Assembly: GCA_030608465.1 (NCBI GenBank)
Contig: JAUWEC010000009.1
Span: 1 to 32,588 of the forward strand
DNA from: Chloroflexota bacterium
GTDB lineage: Bacteria; Chloroflexota; Anaerolineae; Anaerolineales; UBA11858
DNA length: 32,588 nucleotides
Reading direction: 5' to 3'
In this document: positions 26,152 to 32,588 of the stretch, piece after piece
Layout: every line of letters begins with the position of its first letter
Numbering within the stretch: position 1 is the first letter of the stretch
Notes under the pieces: model-generated
Seen by the model: the letters and a program-made list of their open reading frames with translations, nothing else
Told to the model about the DNA's origin: nothing
Database searches by the model: none
Translations under genes and position numbers: made by a program

Positions 26152-26982
26152 TTGTCTACAGCCATCGTAACTGACAGCACATCGGATATTCCGTTTGACG
26201 TACTGAAAAAATATAACATCTTTCAGATTCCAGTGGATTTGATAATTGGCAATAAAACTTATCTGGATGGATTTGATCTATCCAGGAACGATTTTTACAT
26301 CCAACTTCCACATCTGAAACAGCTTCCGACAACCGCAGCTCCATCTGCTGGCAGATTCCTGGCTTTGTATGAAAAAATCTTTGATCAGGGGTTTTCCAAG
26401 ATTATATCCATTCACGCAGCAAGTGGGCTGAGCGGCATTTTTAATGCGGCGAGATTGGCGTCCCTGGAATTCTCACAAAAAATCTATGTGGTGGACAGCC
26501 AACAATTATCCTTGGGACTGGGATTCCAGGTGATCGCGTCTGCAAAAGCAGCTCAGGAGAACATCCCTTTCCAAACGATTCTTAAAGGTATCGAGTCAAT
26601 CAAGGAAAGAGTTCATGTTTATGCCTTATTGGATACTTTTGAATATATCCAACGCAGCGGTCGTATATCTTGGGCGAGAGCCCGGATTGGTTCGATTCTG
26701 AGTATAAAACCAATCATTGAACTCAAGGAAGGGGAAGTTATTAACCGGGGCCTGGCCCGTGCCCGGGAGAAAGGCATTAAGTTCCTGGGTGATGTTCTGC
26801 AGGGATTGGGAGATCTGGAAGATCTTGTTGTGCTTCATACCAATGCGATCCAGGATGGAAAAAATTTTATTCAGCAATTTGCGCCCAGCGGAATCCAAAA
26901 TCCTCTACTGGTGAATGTAACTACCATTATTGGCACTCACGTTGGACCCAATGGGTTAGGGTTTGCAGCAGTGGTAAAATAA
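26152..26982 (+). CDS. DegV-family fatty acid-binding protein (FakB-like)
   Basis: This 276-residue DegV protein binds a fatty acid and presents it to FakA. Visible motifs are IVTDSTSDIP (about 5), the Ser/Thr-rich PTTAAPSAGRF (about 62), SIHAASGLSGIFNAAR (about 87), VVDSQQLSLGLGF and FEYIQRSGRISWARARIGSILSIKPI (about 162). The start is TTG, six bases after AGAGGAG, with no ATG candidate before the first strand. It lies directly behind fakA, apart from the hairpins noted above, and five bases before recG, so it is coupled to both. Confidence 0.9.
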   Translation: MSTAIVTDSTSDIPFDVLKKYNIFQIPVDLIIGNKTYLDGFDLSRNDFYIQLPHLKQLPTTAAPSAGRFLALYEKIFDQGFSKIISIHAASGLSGIFNAARLASLEFSQKIYVVDSQQLSLGLGFQVIASAKAAQENIPFQTILKGIESIKERVHVYALLDTFEYIQRSGRISWARARIGSILSIKPIIELKEGEVINRGLARAREKGIKFLGDVLQGLGDLEDLVVLHTNAIQDGKNFIQQFAPSGIQNPLLVNVTTIIGTHVGPNGLGFAAVVK

Positions 26983-26987
26983 TTCAA

Positions 26988-29474
26988 ATGAAAACATCAG
27001 TCCAAAAGTTAAGAAAGTTTTTCAGATTAGAAGCTGAACGAGGATATGACAATAAGGCGGTCATGGGAGGATTGGCAAATATCCTATCCTCCTGGGAACT
27101 CGAAGCCCGAGAAGATCAATTGCCTGAACAGGTTATTCAAGCTGTTATCAGCCGACTAAGGGATTATCATCGCTTAAGTGAGGAGTCCCGCGAGGAAGCA
27201 TTAAAGGGGATCTGGAAACGGGTCAATAAGGAATCCCCGCTGGAACAAAAGCAGGACCAGGTGGATGAGGAAAATCTGCCAACTGAAAAGCCAACTCCCG
27301 CTCCCCAACAGATTTCAGAACCACCTGCCCAGGTTAAGAAACCTAGCCAACCTGATCAGAAAGAACTACAAACCGAAGAATCGGTCACTCCTCCAGTAGA
27401 AAAACTGGATGTTGAGGACCCGGTTAACAGCATAAAGGGCATAGGCGAAAAGAAAACTTCCGCTCTGACCAGGATGGGTATTTCCTCAATCAGAGATCTG
27501 CTGTACACTTTCCCGAGGCGCCATGATGACTACTCAAAACTAAAACCAATCGGCAATTTGTGGTTTGGTGAAGAGGTCACGGTAATTGGGACGATTGATA
27601 GCGTATCCACCCGAAGCATTCGAAGCGGGAAAATGAAACTGGTTGAAGCCGTGGTATCTGACAAAAGTGGAGCGCTAAAAGTAACTTGGTTTAACCAGCC
27701 CTGGTTGGAGCGGCAGCTATCTCGCGCAAAACATGTCGTCTTAAGCGGAGAAATTGAACAGTATCTTGGCCGATTGACCATGAATAACCCTGAATGGGAG
27801 CCGCTGAGTAAAAAGCAGCTGCACACTAACCGGATCGTCCCGGTTTATCCCCTCACCAAAAATATCACCCAGAAATGGCTGCGCGGTATCATGCACGACG
27901 CGGTCCAGAAATATGGACCCAGCATAGAGGATCCCCTGCCGGACCAGCTCCGTTCAAGTATCTCCCTTCCAAAATTACCCGACGCAATCCAGGAAATTCA
28001 CTTCCCGGACTCGGATCAATCCCTTCAAAAAGCAAAACAACGACTGGCATTTGATGAACTATTCCTGCTTCAGATGGGCGTCTTGAAACAGAAAATGCAG
28101 TGGGAAAATCGTCCCGGCCAGGTTTTTGACAGCCCGGATGATTGGATAAATTCCAGGGTGAAACAGCTCCCTTTCCAGCTCACGAAGGCACAGATCAAAG
28201 CTCTTACCCAGATTCGGGAAGATCTGCGCTCAGGTCATCCGATGAATCGATTGCTCCAGGGAGACGTAGGTTCTGGCAAGACGGTCATTGCTGCTCTGGC
28301 GGCATTAATTGTTATCCGGCAGGGAGCCCAGGCTGCTTTTATGGCACCCACCAGCATTCTGGCTGAACAGCATTTCAATACTCTGAAAAAACTACTGAAC
28401 AATGATCCAAATGAAGTAAAAGAAAACGAAATCAGTCTCCTGATCGGTTCGACACCGGAAGATCAAAAAGAACAAATCCGCAAAAAACTCTCTCAGGGTG
28501 AGATTAAATTGGTGATTGGCACACACGCTCTGCTCCAGGAACCGGTTGAATTCCAGAACCTGCAGCTTGCCATTGTGGATGAACAGCACCGCTTTGGGGT
28601 TGAACAAAGGGGCATATTGCGTCAAAAAGGCAACAATCCGCACCTGCTGGTGATGACCGCTACACCCATTCCCCGTTCACTGGCATTGACAACGTTTGGG
28701 GACCTGGAACTATCCGTGATCGATGAATTACCACCCGGAAGGTTACCAGTAGAAACCCATGTTCTCTATCCAAGGGAAATTGAACGGGCATATAGTCTAG
28801 TCCGCCGGCAGGTAGATAAAGGTAATCAGGCATTTATCATCTATCCGTTGGTGGAAGAGAGTGAAAAAATTGATGAAAAAGCCGCTGTGGATGAATTCAG
28901 CCGGCTTCAGGATGAAATCTTTCCTACATATTCGCTTGGGTTGTTGCACGGACAAATGCGTCCGGATGAAAAAGAGAGTGTTATGACTCTTTTCCGTGAT
29001 AAGGAAATCCAGATCCTCATTTCCACCTCAGTTGTGGAAGTGGGTGTGGATATTCCAGGAGCAACGGTAATGTTGGTCGAAGGCGCTCATCGTTTTGGAC
29101 TCGCTCAACTGCACCAGTTCCGGGGGCGAGTGGGACGCAGCGATCAAAAATCCTACTGCATCTTGATTCCCGGAAACGCAGAGGAAGTAGAAAATCAACG
29201 GCTGCAAGCAATGGTTGAAACTAATGACGGTTTTGTTTTAGCTGAAAAGGATCTGGCGATCCGCGGACCAGGACAATTCCTGGGAACCCGCCAATCAGGG
29301 TACACGGAATTGAAGTTAGCCAGCATCACAGATCTGCAATTGATCGAGCAGGCCCGTCAGCATGCATCAGAACTCTTCCGTCAGGATCCTGAATTAAGTC
29401 AGGAAAATCATCAGAAATTAGCTCTCGCAGTTAACCAATTCTGGACACAGAAAAACTCAGGCGATATCAGCTGA
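26988..29474 (+). CDS. recG: ATP-dependent DNA helicase RecG
   Basis: This 828-residue branch-migration helicase remodels stalled forks and recombination intermediates. A wedge domain (about 145-330: IKGIGEKKTSALTRMGISSI, FPRRHDDYS) precedes the helicase core. Helicase motifs are LTKAQIKAL, LLQGDVGSGKTVIAA (Walker A, about 425), MAPTSILAEQHF, IVDEQHRFGVEQR (DEQH box, about 530), VMTATPIPRSLAL, STSVVEVGVDIPGATVM and QFRGRVGRSDQKSYC. It is about 130 residues longer at the N-terminus than typical RecG. The extra part is helical, then Gln/Pro/Glu-rich and probably disordered. There is almost no ribosome site, so translation likely depends on coupling to degV. Confidence 0.95.
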   Translation: MKTSVQKLRKFFRLEAERGYDNKAVMGGLANILSSWELEAREDQLPEQVIQAVISRLRDYHRLSEESREEALKGIWKRVNKESPLEQKQDQVDEENLPTEKPTPAPQQISEPPAQVKKPSQPDQKELQTEESVTPPVEKLDVEDPVNSIKGIGEKKTSALTRMGISSIRDLLYTFPRRHDDYSKLKPIGNLWFGEEVTVIGTIDSVSTRSIRSGKMKLVEAVVSDKSGALKVTWFNQPWLERQLSRAKHVVLSGEIEQYLGRLTMNNPEWEPLSKKQLHTNRIVPVYPLTKNITQKWLRGIMHDAVQKYGPSIEDPLPDQLRSSISLPKLPDAIQEIHFPDSDQSLQKAKQRLAFDELFLLQMGVLKQKMQWENRPGQVFDSPDDWINSRVKQLPFQLTKAQIKALTQIREDLRSGHPMNRLLQGDVGSGKTVIAALAALIVIRQGAQAAFMAPTSILAEQHFNTLKKLLNNDPNEVKENEISLLIGSTPEDQKEQIRKKLSQGEIKLVIGTHALLQEPVEFQNLQLAIVDEQHRFGVEQRGILRQKGNNPHLLVMTATPIPRSLALTTFGDLELSVIDELPPGRLPVETHVLYPREIERAYSLVRRQVDKGNQAFIIYPLVEESEKIDEKAAVDEFSRLQDEIFPTYSLGLLHGQMRPDEKESVMTLFRDKEIQILISTSVVEVGVDIPGATVMLVEGAHRFGLAQLHQFRGRVGRSDQKSYCILIPGNAEEVENQRLQAMVETNDGFVLAEKDLAIRGPGQFLGTRQSGYTELKLASITDLQLIEQARQHASELFRQDPELSQENHQKLALAVNQFWTQKNSGDIS

Positions 29475-29508
29475 CAAATCTGCTGCCAGAAATATCTAGG
29501 AGAATTTT

Positions 29509-30033
29509 ATGATAAGAGCTGTCTTTCCTGGGACGTTTGATCCCATCCACCACGGGCATATCGATATCGCCCGACGTGCATCCCGCTTATTTGATGAAGT
29601 GATCGTTGCTGTGTACGACCAGCCGATCAAGAGATTGCTTTTTTCTCCTGAGAAGAGAATAAAACTGGCTGAACTAGCACTTCAATCCATCCCGAATATC
29701 AAAACCATAGGCTATAGCGGATTAACGGTTGATTTCTGCCATCAAATTGATGCCCAAGTCATTGTTCGCGGTCTGCGGGTGTTTTCCGATTTTGAATATG
29801 AGTTCCGGATGGCGCTTGCCAATCATAGTTTATCCCCAGATATTGAAGTGGTGGCATTTATTACAAATAAGGACCATACCTTCTTAAGCGGAGCGACTGT
29901 TCGGGAGATTGCTGCCCTAAACGGGGATGTCAGTTCAATGGTCCCGAAAGTGGTTGAGAAAGCCTTAATAGCTCGGTTTAAGGAACTCGGAAGCGATCAA
30001 AACATCGTCCCCTATACTTCACTGAGAGATTGA
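29509..30033 (+). CDS. coaD: Phosphopantetheine adenylyltransferase
   Basis: This 174-residue nucleotidyltransferase makes dephospho-CoA from phosphopantetheine and ATP. It shows the TFDPIHHGHIDIARRA loop (HxGH motif), KRIKLAELAL, VRGLRVFSDFEYEFRMAL (about 83) and FLSGATVREIA (about 124), where SGA replaces the usual SSS before VRE. The length suits CoaD, with about 10 extra C-terminal residues. AGGAG lies seven bases before the ATG. It follows recG by 34 bases. In many genomes rsmD sits between them, and it is missing here. Confidence 0.92.
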   Translation: MIRAVFPGTFDPIHHGHIDIARRASRLFDEVIVAVYDQPIKRLLFSPEKRIKLAELALQSIPNIKTIGYSGLTVDFCHQIDAQVIVRGLRVFSDFEYEFRMALANHSLSPDIEVVAFITNKDHTFLSGATVREIAALNGDVSSMVPKVVEKALIARFKELGSDQNIVPYTSLRD

Positions 30034-30056
30034 ACAAATCCTTTTCATGATATACT
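30030..30056 (+). promoter_or_regulatory. Possible promoter of the coiled-coil gene
   Basis: TTGAAC, 15-base spacer, TATACT with extended TG (TGATATACT), ending 30 bases before the ATG at 30087. The short spacer lowers confidence, though the extended -10 may compensate. The -35 overlaps the end of coaD. Confidence 0.4.
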
Positions 30057-30086
30057 AAAATCACACTTCTTTTGGAGGGGTAAATC

Positions 30087-30581
30087 ATGGACATCCTACA
30101 TCTAGTGGATCGATTGGAAGAGTTGATAAACCTCAGCCGTTCCATACCATTCACTCATAATGTGATAGTTGATGAAGACCGGATGCTTGATATTATCGAC
30201 CAGATGCGGGTAGCGATCCCGGAAGAAGTAAAGAAATCCCAGCAAGTACTAGCCCAAAAAGATCGGATAATCGCTCAGTCAAAAGAAGAAGCAGACCGGA
30301 CTCTCAACATAGCCAAGGATAAAAGCGATAAGTTAACTGACCGGGACAGTATCGTCCAGGATGCCAGGAAAAAAGCTTCCCAAATTGAAGCCGAAGCCGA
30401 GCTGAAGGCCAAGACCGCTCAGTCAGAGGCAGATGAGTATGTTACGGAAACATTAACAAACCTGGAAATTGCTTTGGAAAGAGTTCTCAACCAGGTCCGC
30501 AATGGGATTTATATCCTGGATGAGGAATCTTTACAAAAAGAGAATCCAACGGAAGAAAAATCAGAAGAGAAACAGGTATAA
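30087..30581 (+). CDS. Coiled-coil protein, DivIVA/SepIVA-like in layout
   Basis: This 164-residue soluble protein begins with a short conserved-looking module (MDILHLVDRLEELINLSR, then DRMLDIIDQMRVAIPEEV). A long charged coiled coil follows at about 50-140, rich in Ala/Glu/Lys/Gln (KKASQIEAEAELKAKTAQSEA). No membrane helix is present. The ribosome site TTTTGGAGGGG is strong. Size, layout and position after coaD resemble the DivIVA-like protein (SepIVA group) found near coaD in actinobacteria, which acts in cell-envelope growth. A generic ATP-synthase-b-like annotation is also likely in databases. The division role is inference from context. Confidence 0.75.
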   Translation: MDILHLVDRLEELINLSRSIPFTHNVIVDEDRMLDIIDQMRVAIPEEVKKSQQVLAQKDRIIAQSKEEADRTLNIAKDKSDKLTDRDSIVQDARKKASQIEAEAELKAKTAQSEADEYVTETLTNLEIALERVLNQVRNGIYILDEESLQKENPTEEKSEEKQV

Positions 30582-30668
30582 CAGGTCTTTCCTTACCATC
30601 ATAGCAAACAGCCCTTCCACTGGAGTTCACCCCATAAGGTGGACAAATAAATAAAAGCCTCTCAAAGC

Positions 30669-30746
30669 TTATTTTTCAAACTGACGTCTGAATTCGATAG
30701 GCGTCAGTTTTGTTTTTAACTGGATCCGATGATGATTGTAAAGGCT
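30669..30746 (-). pseudogene. C-terminal remnant of IS3-family transposase OrfB
   Basis: Minus-strand translation gives SLYNHHRIQLKTKLTPIEFR and then RQFEK before a TAA. YN..RIQ..L..LTP.EFR.QF is the characteristic end of the DDE integrase of IS3-family (IS150-like) elements. About 25 codons remain. Homology stops abruptly upstream, where a palindrome cluster begins. The stop lies 23 bases from the presumed element end. Confidence 0.7.
30678..30717 (+). terminator. Hairpin and T-tract downstream of the coaD/coiled-coil genes
   Basis: AAACTGACG and CGTCAGTTT make a 9-bp stem with a 15-base loop, followed by TGTTTTT. It would serve transcripts coming from coaD and the coiled-coil gene. The sequence is also codons of the transposase remnant on the other strand. 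Confidence 0.55.
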
Positions 30747-30759
30747 TGGTTGTCTTTGA

Positions 30760-30850
30760 AAAGCCCTCTCTGAGGGCGCAGTTTATTGCCTGGTGATTTA
30801 TCACCTGGCAGTATGAATTTCATGTCCATACTAGGTGCCAGGCAGCGGAA
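30760..30850. repeat. Cluster of palindromes inside the IS remnant
   Basis: Three adjacent stems occur: GCCCTC-TCT-GAGGGC (30763-30777), GGTGAT-TT-ATCACC (30792-30805), and CCTGGCA with GTATG pairing to CATAC and TGCCAGG across 30804-30842. They do not code for protein. They look like a REP-type or folded-RNA repeat, but the window has no second copy to confirm it. Confidence 0.5.
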
Positions 30851-30901
30851 AAACCCCAGATGCTCTGAACACCCATCCCCGGGCGCGTTTGGTAATATAT
30901 C

Positions 30902-31012
30902 CTCACCCGAGGCCTGTCCTGAGTGGAGCGCAGCGGAATCGAAGGGCCTGTCCTGCCTGTCCTGAGCGAAGCATAGCGAAGACGAAGTGAGCTTGTCGAA
31001 GAGACGGGTGAG
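30902..31012. repeat. Repeat module with CCTGTCCTGAG units, bounded by inverted repeats
   Basis: The module starts with CTCACCCG and ends with its exact reverse complement CGGGTGAG. Inside are two diverged units, CCTGTCCTGAGTGGAGCGCA (from 30913) and CCTGTCCTGAGCGAAGCATA (from 30956), with an extra CCTGTCCTG at 30947 and a GCTTGTCGAAGAG tail. I recall very similar sequences dispersed between genes in Chloroflexota genomes. Confidence 0.65.
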
Positions 31013-31144
31013 TGAGCACTGGCAGCTGGAGATCGGAAGCTCCTTATCTGAAAACAAAAACACCTCCTGTATTTTATAAGCCGAGAGATGTTTTAATTTC
31101 GTGTCCTGTTTACAGGGTTCAGTTCACGCTTGAGTGGCTGTTTT

Positions 31145-31963
31145 TTATTCTTCGGTATCCCGCCAGGCAACAGTTTTTCCTTCTTTACGGTAAAAGTATT
31201 TTGCCATCAGCCAGCTAACAGCTCCCGGGAAATGGGCATTAGCCCAGATAGCCAGCCGCATGATCCCAGGAATAATGGCATTATCTTTCTTCTTTTCAAT
31301 TACTTTAAGGATCTGGTGTGCTACATCGTCTGCGGTGAGTAATAGCCAATTTGGGGTGACCCTCGTGGTTTTCCAATGGACTCCTGCATGCTGATCAAAT
31401 TCTGTGTCCACTGCTCCCGGGAATATTCCGGACACGATGATCCCCGTTCCCCGTAGTTCCCTCCTTAAACTTTCTAAAAATCCTCTTAAACCGAATTTTG
31501 TCGCCGCGTAAATGCTGTAGGTTGGCACACCTACCCAGGAGGCAATTGAGGTAATGTGGATGATATGGCCTCCACTCTGTGCTATCATCCAGGGAAGAAT
31601 TTCCCGAGTAATCTGGATTGCTCCTATCAGGCTTACCTGAATCTGATCCTGAATACCAGCCTGAGCCTGTTCATCCAGCCAGACCAGCTTCCCATATCCG
31701 GCGCTGTTCACTAAAACATCAATTCGGTCGTAGGTTCGAAGGGTACTCTCTACCAGATGTTGAATTTGTTCCAACTGACCAAGATCCGTTGGAACTACCA
31801 GCGCTTCTCCTCCCCCCTCCCGAATTTGAGATGCCAAACTTGTCAAACGTTCTTTCCGCCGGGCTGCCAAAACTACCCGGTATCCATTGCTGCTTAAGGC
31901 TCTGGAAGCAGCTTCTCCAATACCGGAGGAAGCTCCGGTAATAATCGCAACGGGTTGAGACAT
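31145..31963 (-). CDS. Short-chain dehydrogenase/reductase
   Basis: This 272-residue classical SDR has a Rossmann fold. It shows the cofactor loop TGASSGIGEAA (about 10), AARRKERL (Arg/Lys suggesting NADP preference), VNSAGYG (about 87), the catalytic Ser in ITSIASWVG (about 138) and YSIYAATKFGLRGFLESLRREL (Tyr and Lys, about 150). The C-terminal 40 residues include a hydrophobic stretch (MRLAIWANAHFPGAVSWLMA) that may associate with membrane, as in some lipid- or sterol-acting SDRs. GGA precedes the ATG weakly, and an extended -10 lies 42 bases upstream. The substrate is unknown. Confidence 0.9.
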   Translation of the reverse strand: MSQPVAIITGASSGIGEAASRALSSNGYRVVLAARRKERLTSLASQIREGGGEALVVPTDLGQLEQIQHLVESTLRTYDRIDVLVNSAGYGKLVWLDEQAQAGIQDQIQVSLIGAIQITREILPWMIAQSGGHIIHITSIASWVGVPTYSIYAATKFGLRGFLESLRRELRGTGIIVSGIFPGAVDTEFDQHAGVHWKTTRVTPNWLLLTADDVAHQILKVIEKKKDNAIIPGIMRLAIWANAHFPGAVSWLMAKYFYRKEGKTVAWRDTEE

Positions 31964-32005
31964 ATCCGGTCCTTATTGCCTGGAAAACATTTTAATAATA
32001 CCTTC

Positions 32006-32014
32006 ATTCTACCA
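32006..32014 (-). promoter_or_regulatory. Extended -10 element for the SDR gene
   Basis: Minus strand TGGTAGAAT lies 42 bases before the SDR ATG and fits TGnTATAAT with one hexamer mismatch. No clear -35 is seen at 17 bases. Confidence 0.45.
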
Positions 32015-32064
32015 GAGGTCAAATTTCGATAAACTGGAAACCCGGTCCAAAACTCATATTTTAT

Positions 32065-32093
32065 TTGATTCTATAATCAGTTCAGTTTAGAAT
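32065..32093 (+). promoter_or_regulatory. Promoter of the acyl-CoA dehydrogenase gene
   Basis: TTGATT, 17-base spacer, TAGAAT (four and five of six consensus matches), ending 89 bases before the ATG at 32183. The untranslated leader would be about 80 bases. Confidence 0.5.
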
Positions 32094-32182
32094 ATAGGCA
32101 GAATGATCCCAGTTAATCAGAATGGCTGAGGGAGTCTGGGGAATTATCAGCCTGAACACCATCCATGAAAAAGGAGAACTAG

Positions 32183-32588
32183 ATGGATTTCCACTTATCA
32201 GAGGAACAAAGATTGTGGCGTAAAGCTGTCCATGATTTTGTATCTAAAGAGATTAAACCACTGGCCCAGGAAATCAATGAAAAGGAAGAGACTCCCCGGA
32301 GTGTGATTCAAAAAATGGGTCCAATGGGTTTATTGGGGATGAGCGTGCCGGAAACCTACGGAGGTTCTGAGCTGGATTCCATCAGTTCCGCTATCGCAAT
32401 TGAGGAAATCGCCTGGGGAGACGGAGGTACTGCCCTAACAATTGAAGCTCATAATGAGTTGGGATGCGCATCTGTAGCGCTATTTGGAACAGAGGATCAA
32501 AAACAAACCCTGCTTCCTCCAGTAACATCCGGAGAGGGGAAATGGACCTCCCTGGCTTTAACCGAACCCCAGGCAGGATCAGATCTAA
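32183..32588 (+). CDS. Acyl-CoA dehydrogenase (N-terminal part, cut by window edge)
   Basis: This flavoenzyme performs the first oxidation of acyl-CoA in beta-oxidation or branched-chain degradation. The track omits it because it runs off the window. The 135 visible residues give the N-terminal helical domain, beginning MDFHLSEEQRLWRKAVHDF, with MGLLGMSVPETYGGSELD at about 50 and the flavin-binding ALTEPQAGSDL at the cut end. The ATG has AAGGAG eight bases upstream. The acyl chain specificity cannot be told from this part. Confidence 0.92.
   Translation, partial: MDFHLSEEQRLWRKAVHDFVSKEIKPLAQEINEKEETPRSVIQKMGPMGLLGMSVPETYGGSELDSISSAIAIEEIAWGDGGTALTIEAHNELGCASVALFGTEDQKQTLLPPVTSGEGKWTSLALTEPQAGSDL

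Larger units (their letters stand above)
30621..31126 (-). mobile_element. Degenerate IS3-family insertion sequence remnant
   Basis: The left end on plus (30621-30645, TGGAGTTCACCCC...GGACA) and the right end (31102-31126, TGTCC...GGGTTCAGTTCA) are imperfect inverted repeats. I count 16 of 25 positions matching, both with TG at the outer tip and GGACA inside, as in IS3-family ends. Just inside the left end lies the C-terminus of an OrfB-type transposase. Just inside the right end lies a ribosome site (CAGGAGG) where OrfA would begin. The middle of the transposase is gone and replaced by repeats, so the element is dead. No target-site duplication is obvious (CCAC versus CGCT). Confidence 0.6.
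30582..31144. other. Repeat-rich intergenic region without genes
   Basis: These 563 bases contain no intact gene. They hold a decayed IS3-type element, the hairpin terminator of the preceding operon, a cluster of palindromes and a short repeat module, all listed separately. The track ORF at 30716-31063 crosses several of these repeats and is not protein-like. Confidence 0.8.

Noticed and set aside
30902-31012. CRISPR array
   Set aside because: Only two diverged units with no regular spacers and no cas genes; it is a dispersed palindromic-type repeat.
30716-31063. 115-residue minus-strand ORF in the repeat region
   Set aside because: It runs through palindromes and repeats, is out of frame with the transposase remnant, and has no recognisable protein features.
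30617-31130. Target-site duplication flanking the IS fossil
   Set aside because: The flanks CCAC and CGCT do not match, so no duplication can be claimed.

Overview
The window looks like chromosome from a bacterium of the phylum Chloroflexota, probably class Anaerolineae. This is inferred from gene content: several Hanks-type Ser/Thr kinases, orphan response regulators, adenine and 8-oxoguanine deaminases, and intergenic repeats of the CCTGTCCTGAGCGAAG kind, which I recall as common in that group. No phylogeny could be run. The sequence is gene-dense with short operons on both strands. I see no rRNA, tRNA or CRISPR array.

Layout. 1-2400 (minus): an operon of 8-oxoguanine deaminase followed by adenine deaminase (cut by the window edge), behind a promoter flanked by two identical TTGTCTGACAA palindromes. 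2484-6612 (minus): a multi-pass membrane protein, gyrB and a membrane-anchored Ser/Thr kinase. 6989-11636 (plus): an MTA/SAH-type deaminase fused to a CYTH domain, a calcineurin-like phosphoesterase, an inositol-monophosphatase-like enzyme and an aldo/keto reductase, closely packed. 11715-13106 (minus): adenylosuccinate lyase.

13352-19167 (plus): the most interesting locus, a compact six-gene signalling operon. It encodes a soluble Ser/Thr kinase carrying a PQQ-type beta-propeller, a PP2C phosphatase, a J-domain/VWA fusion, a zinc-ribbon/FHA protein, an 80-residue unknown and an OmpR-type response regulator. The set holds a phosphorylation writer, eraser and reader plus a VWA/J-domain scaffold, and resembles the kinase-PP2C-VWA triads known from other bacteria but with unusual domain partners. 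19375-20046: a second, orphan NarL-type regulator. 20112-21511 (minus): a diacylglycerol-kinase-like enzyme and an SH3-type surface protein.

21641-30581: a housekeeping run whose order (kinase, rpe, rpmB on the opposite strand, Asp23, FakA, DegV/FakB, recG, coaD, coiled-coil protein) echoes the prkC-rpe-rpmB-yloU-yloV-recG region of Firmicutes. 30621-31126: a decayed IS3-family element with recognisable ends and the transposase C-terminus, invaded by palindromic repeats. 31145-31963 (minus): a short-chain dehydrogenase. 32183-end: the start of an acyl-CoA dehydrogenase.

Several starts in the ORF track were revised (8-oxoguanine deaminase, gyrB, propeller kinase, OmpR regulator, DGK-like protein, third kinase, Asp23, FakA). 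Genes missing from the track were added: adenine deaminase, rpmB and the acyl-CoA dehydrogenase fragment.
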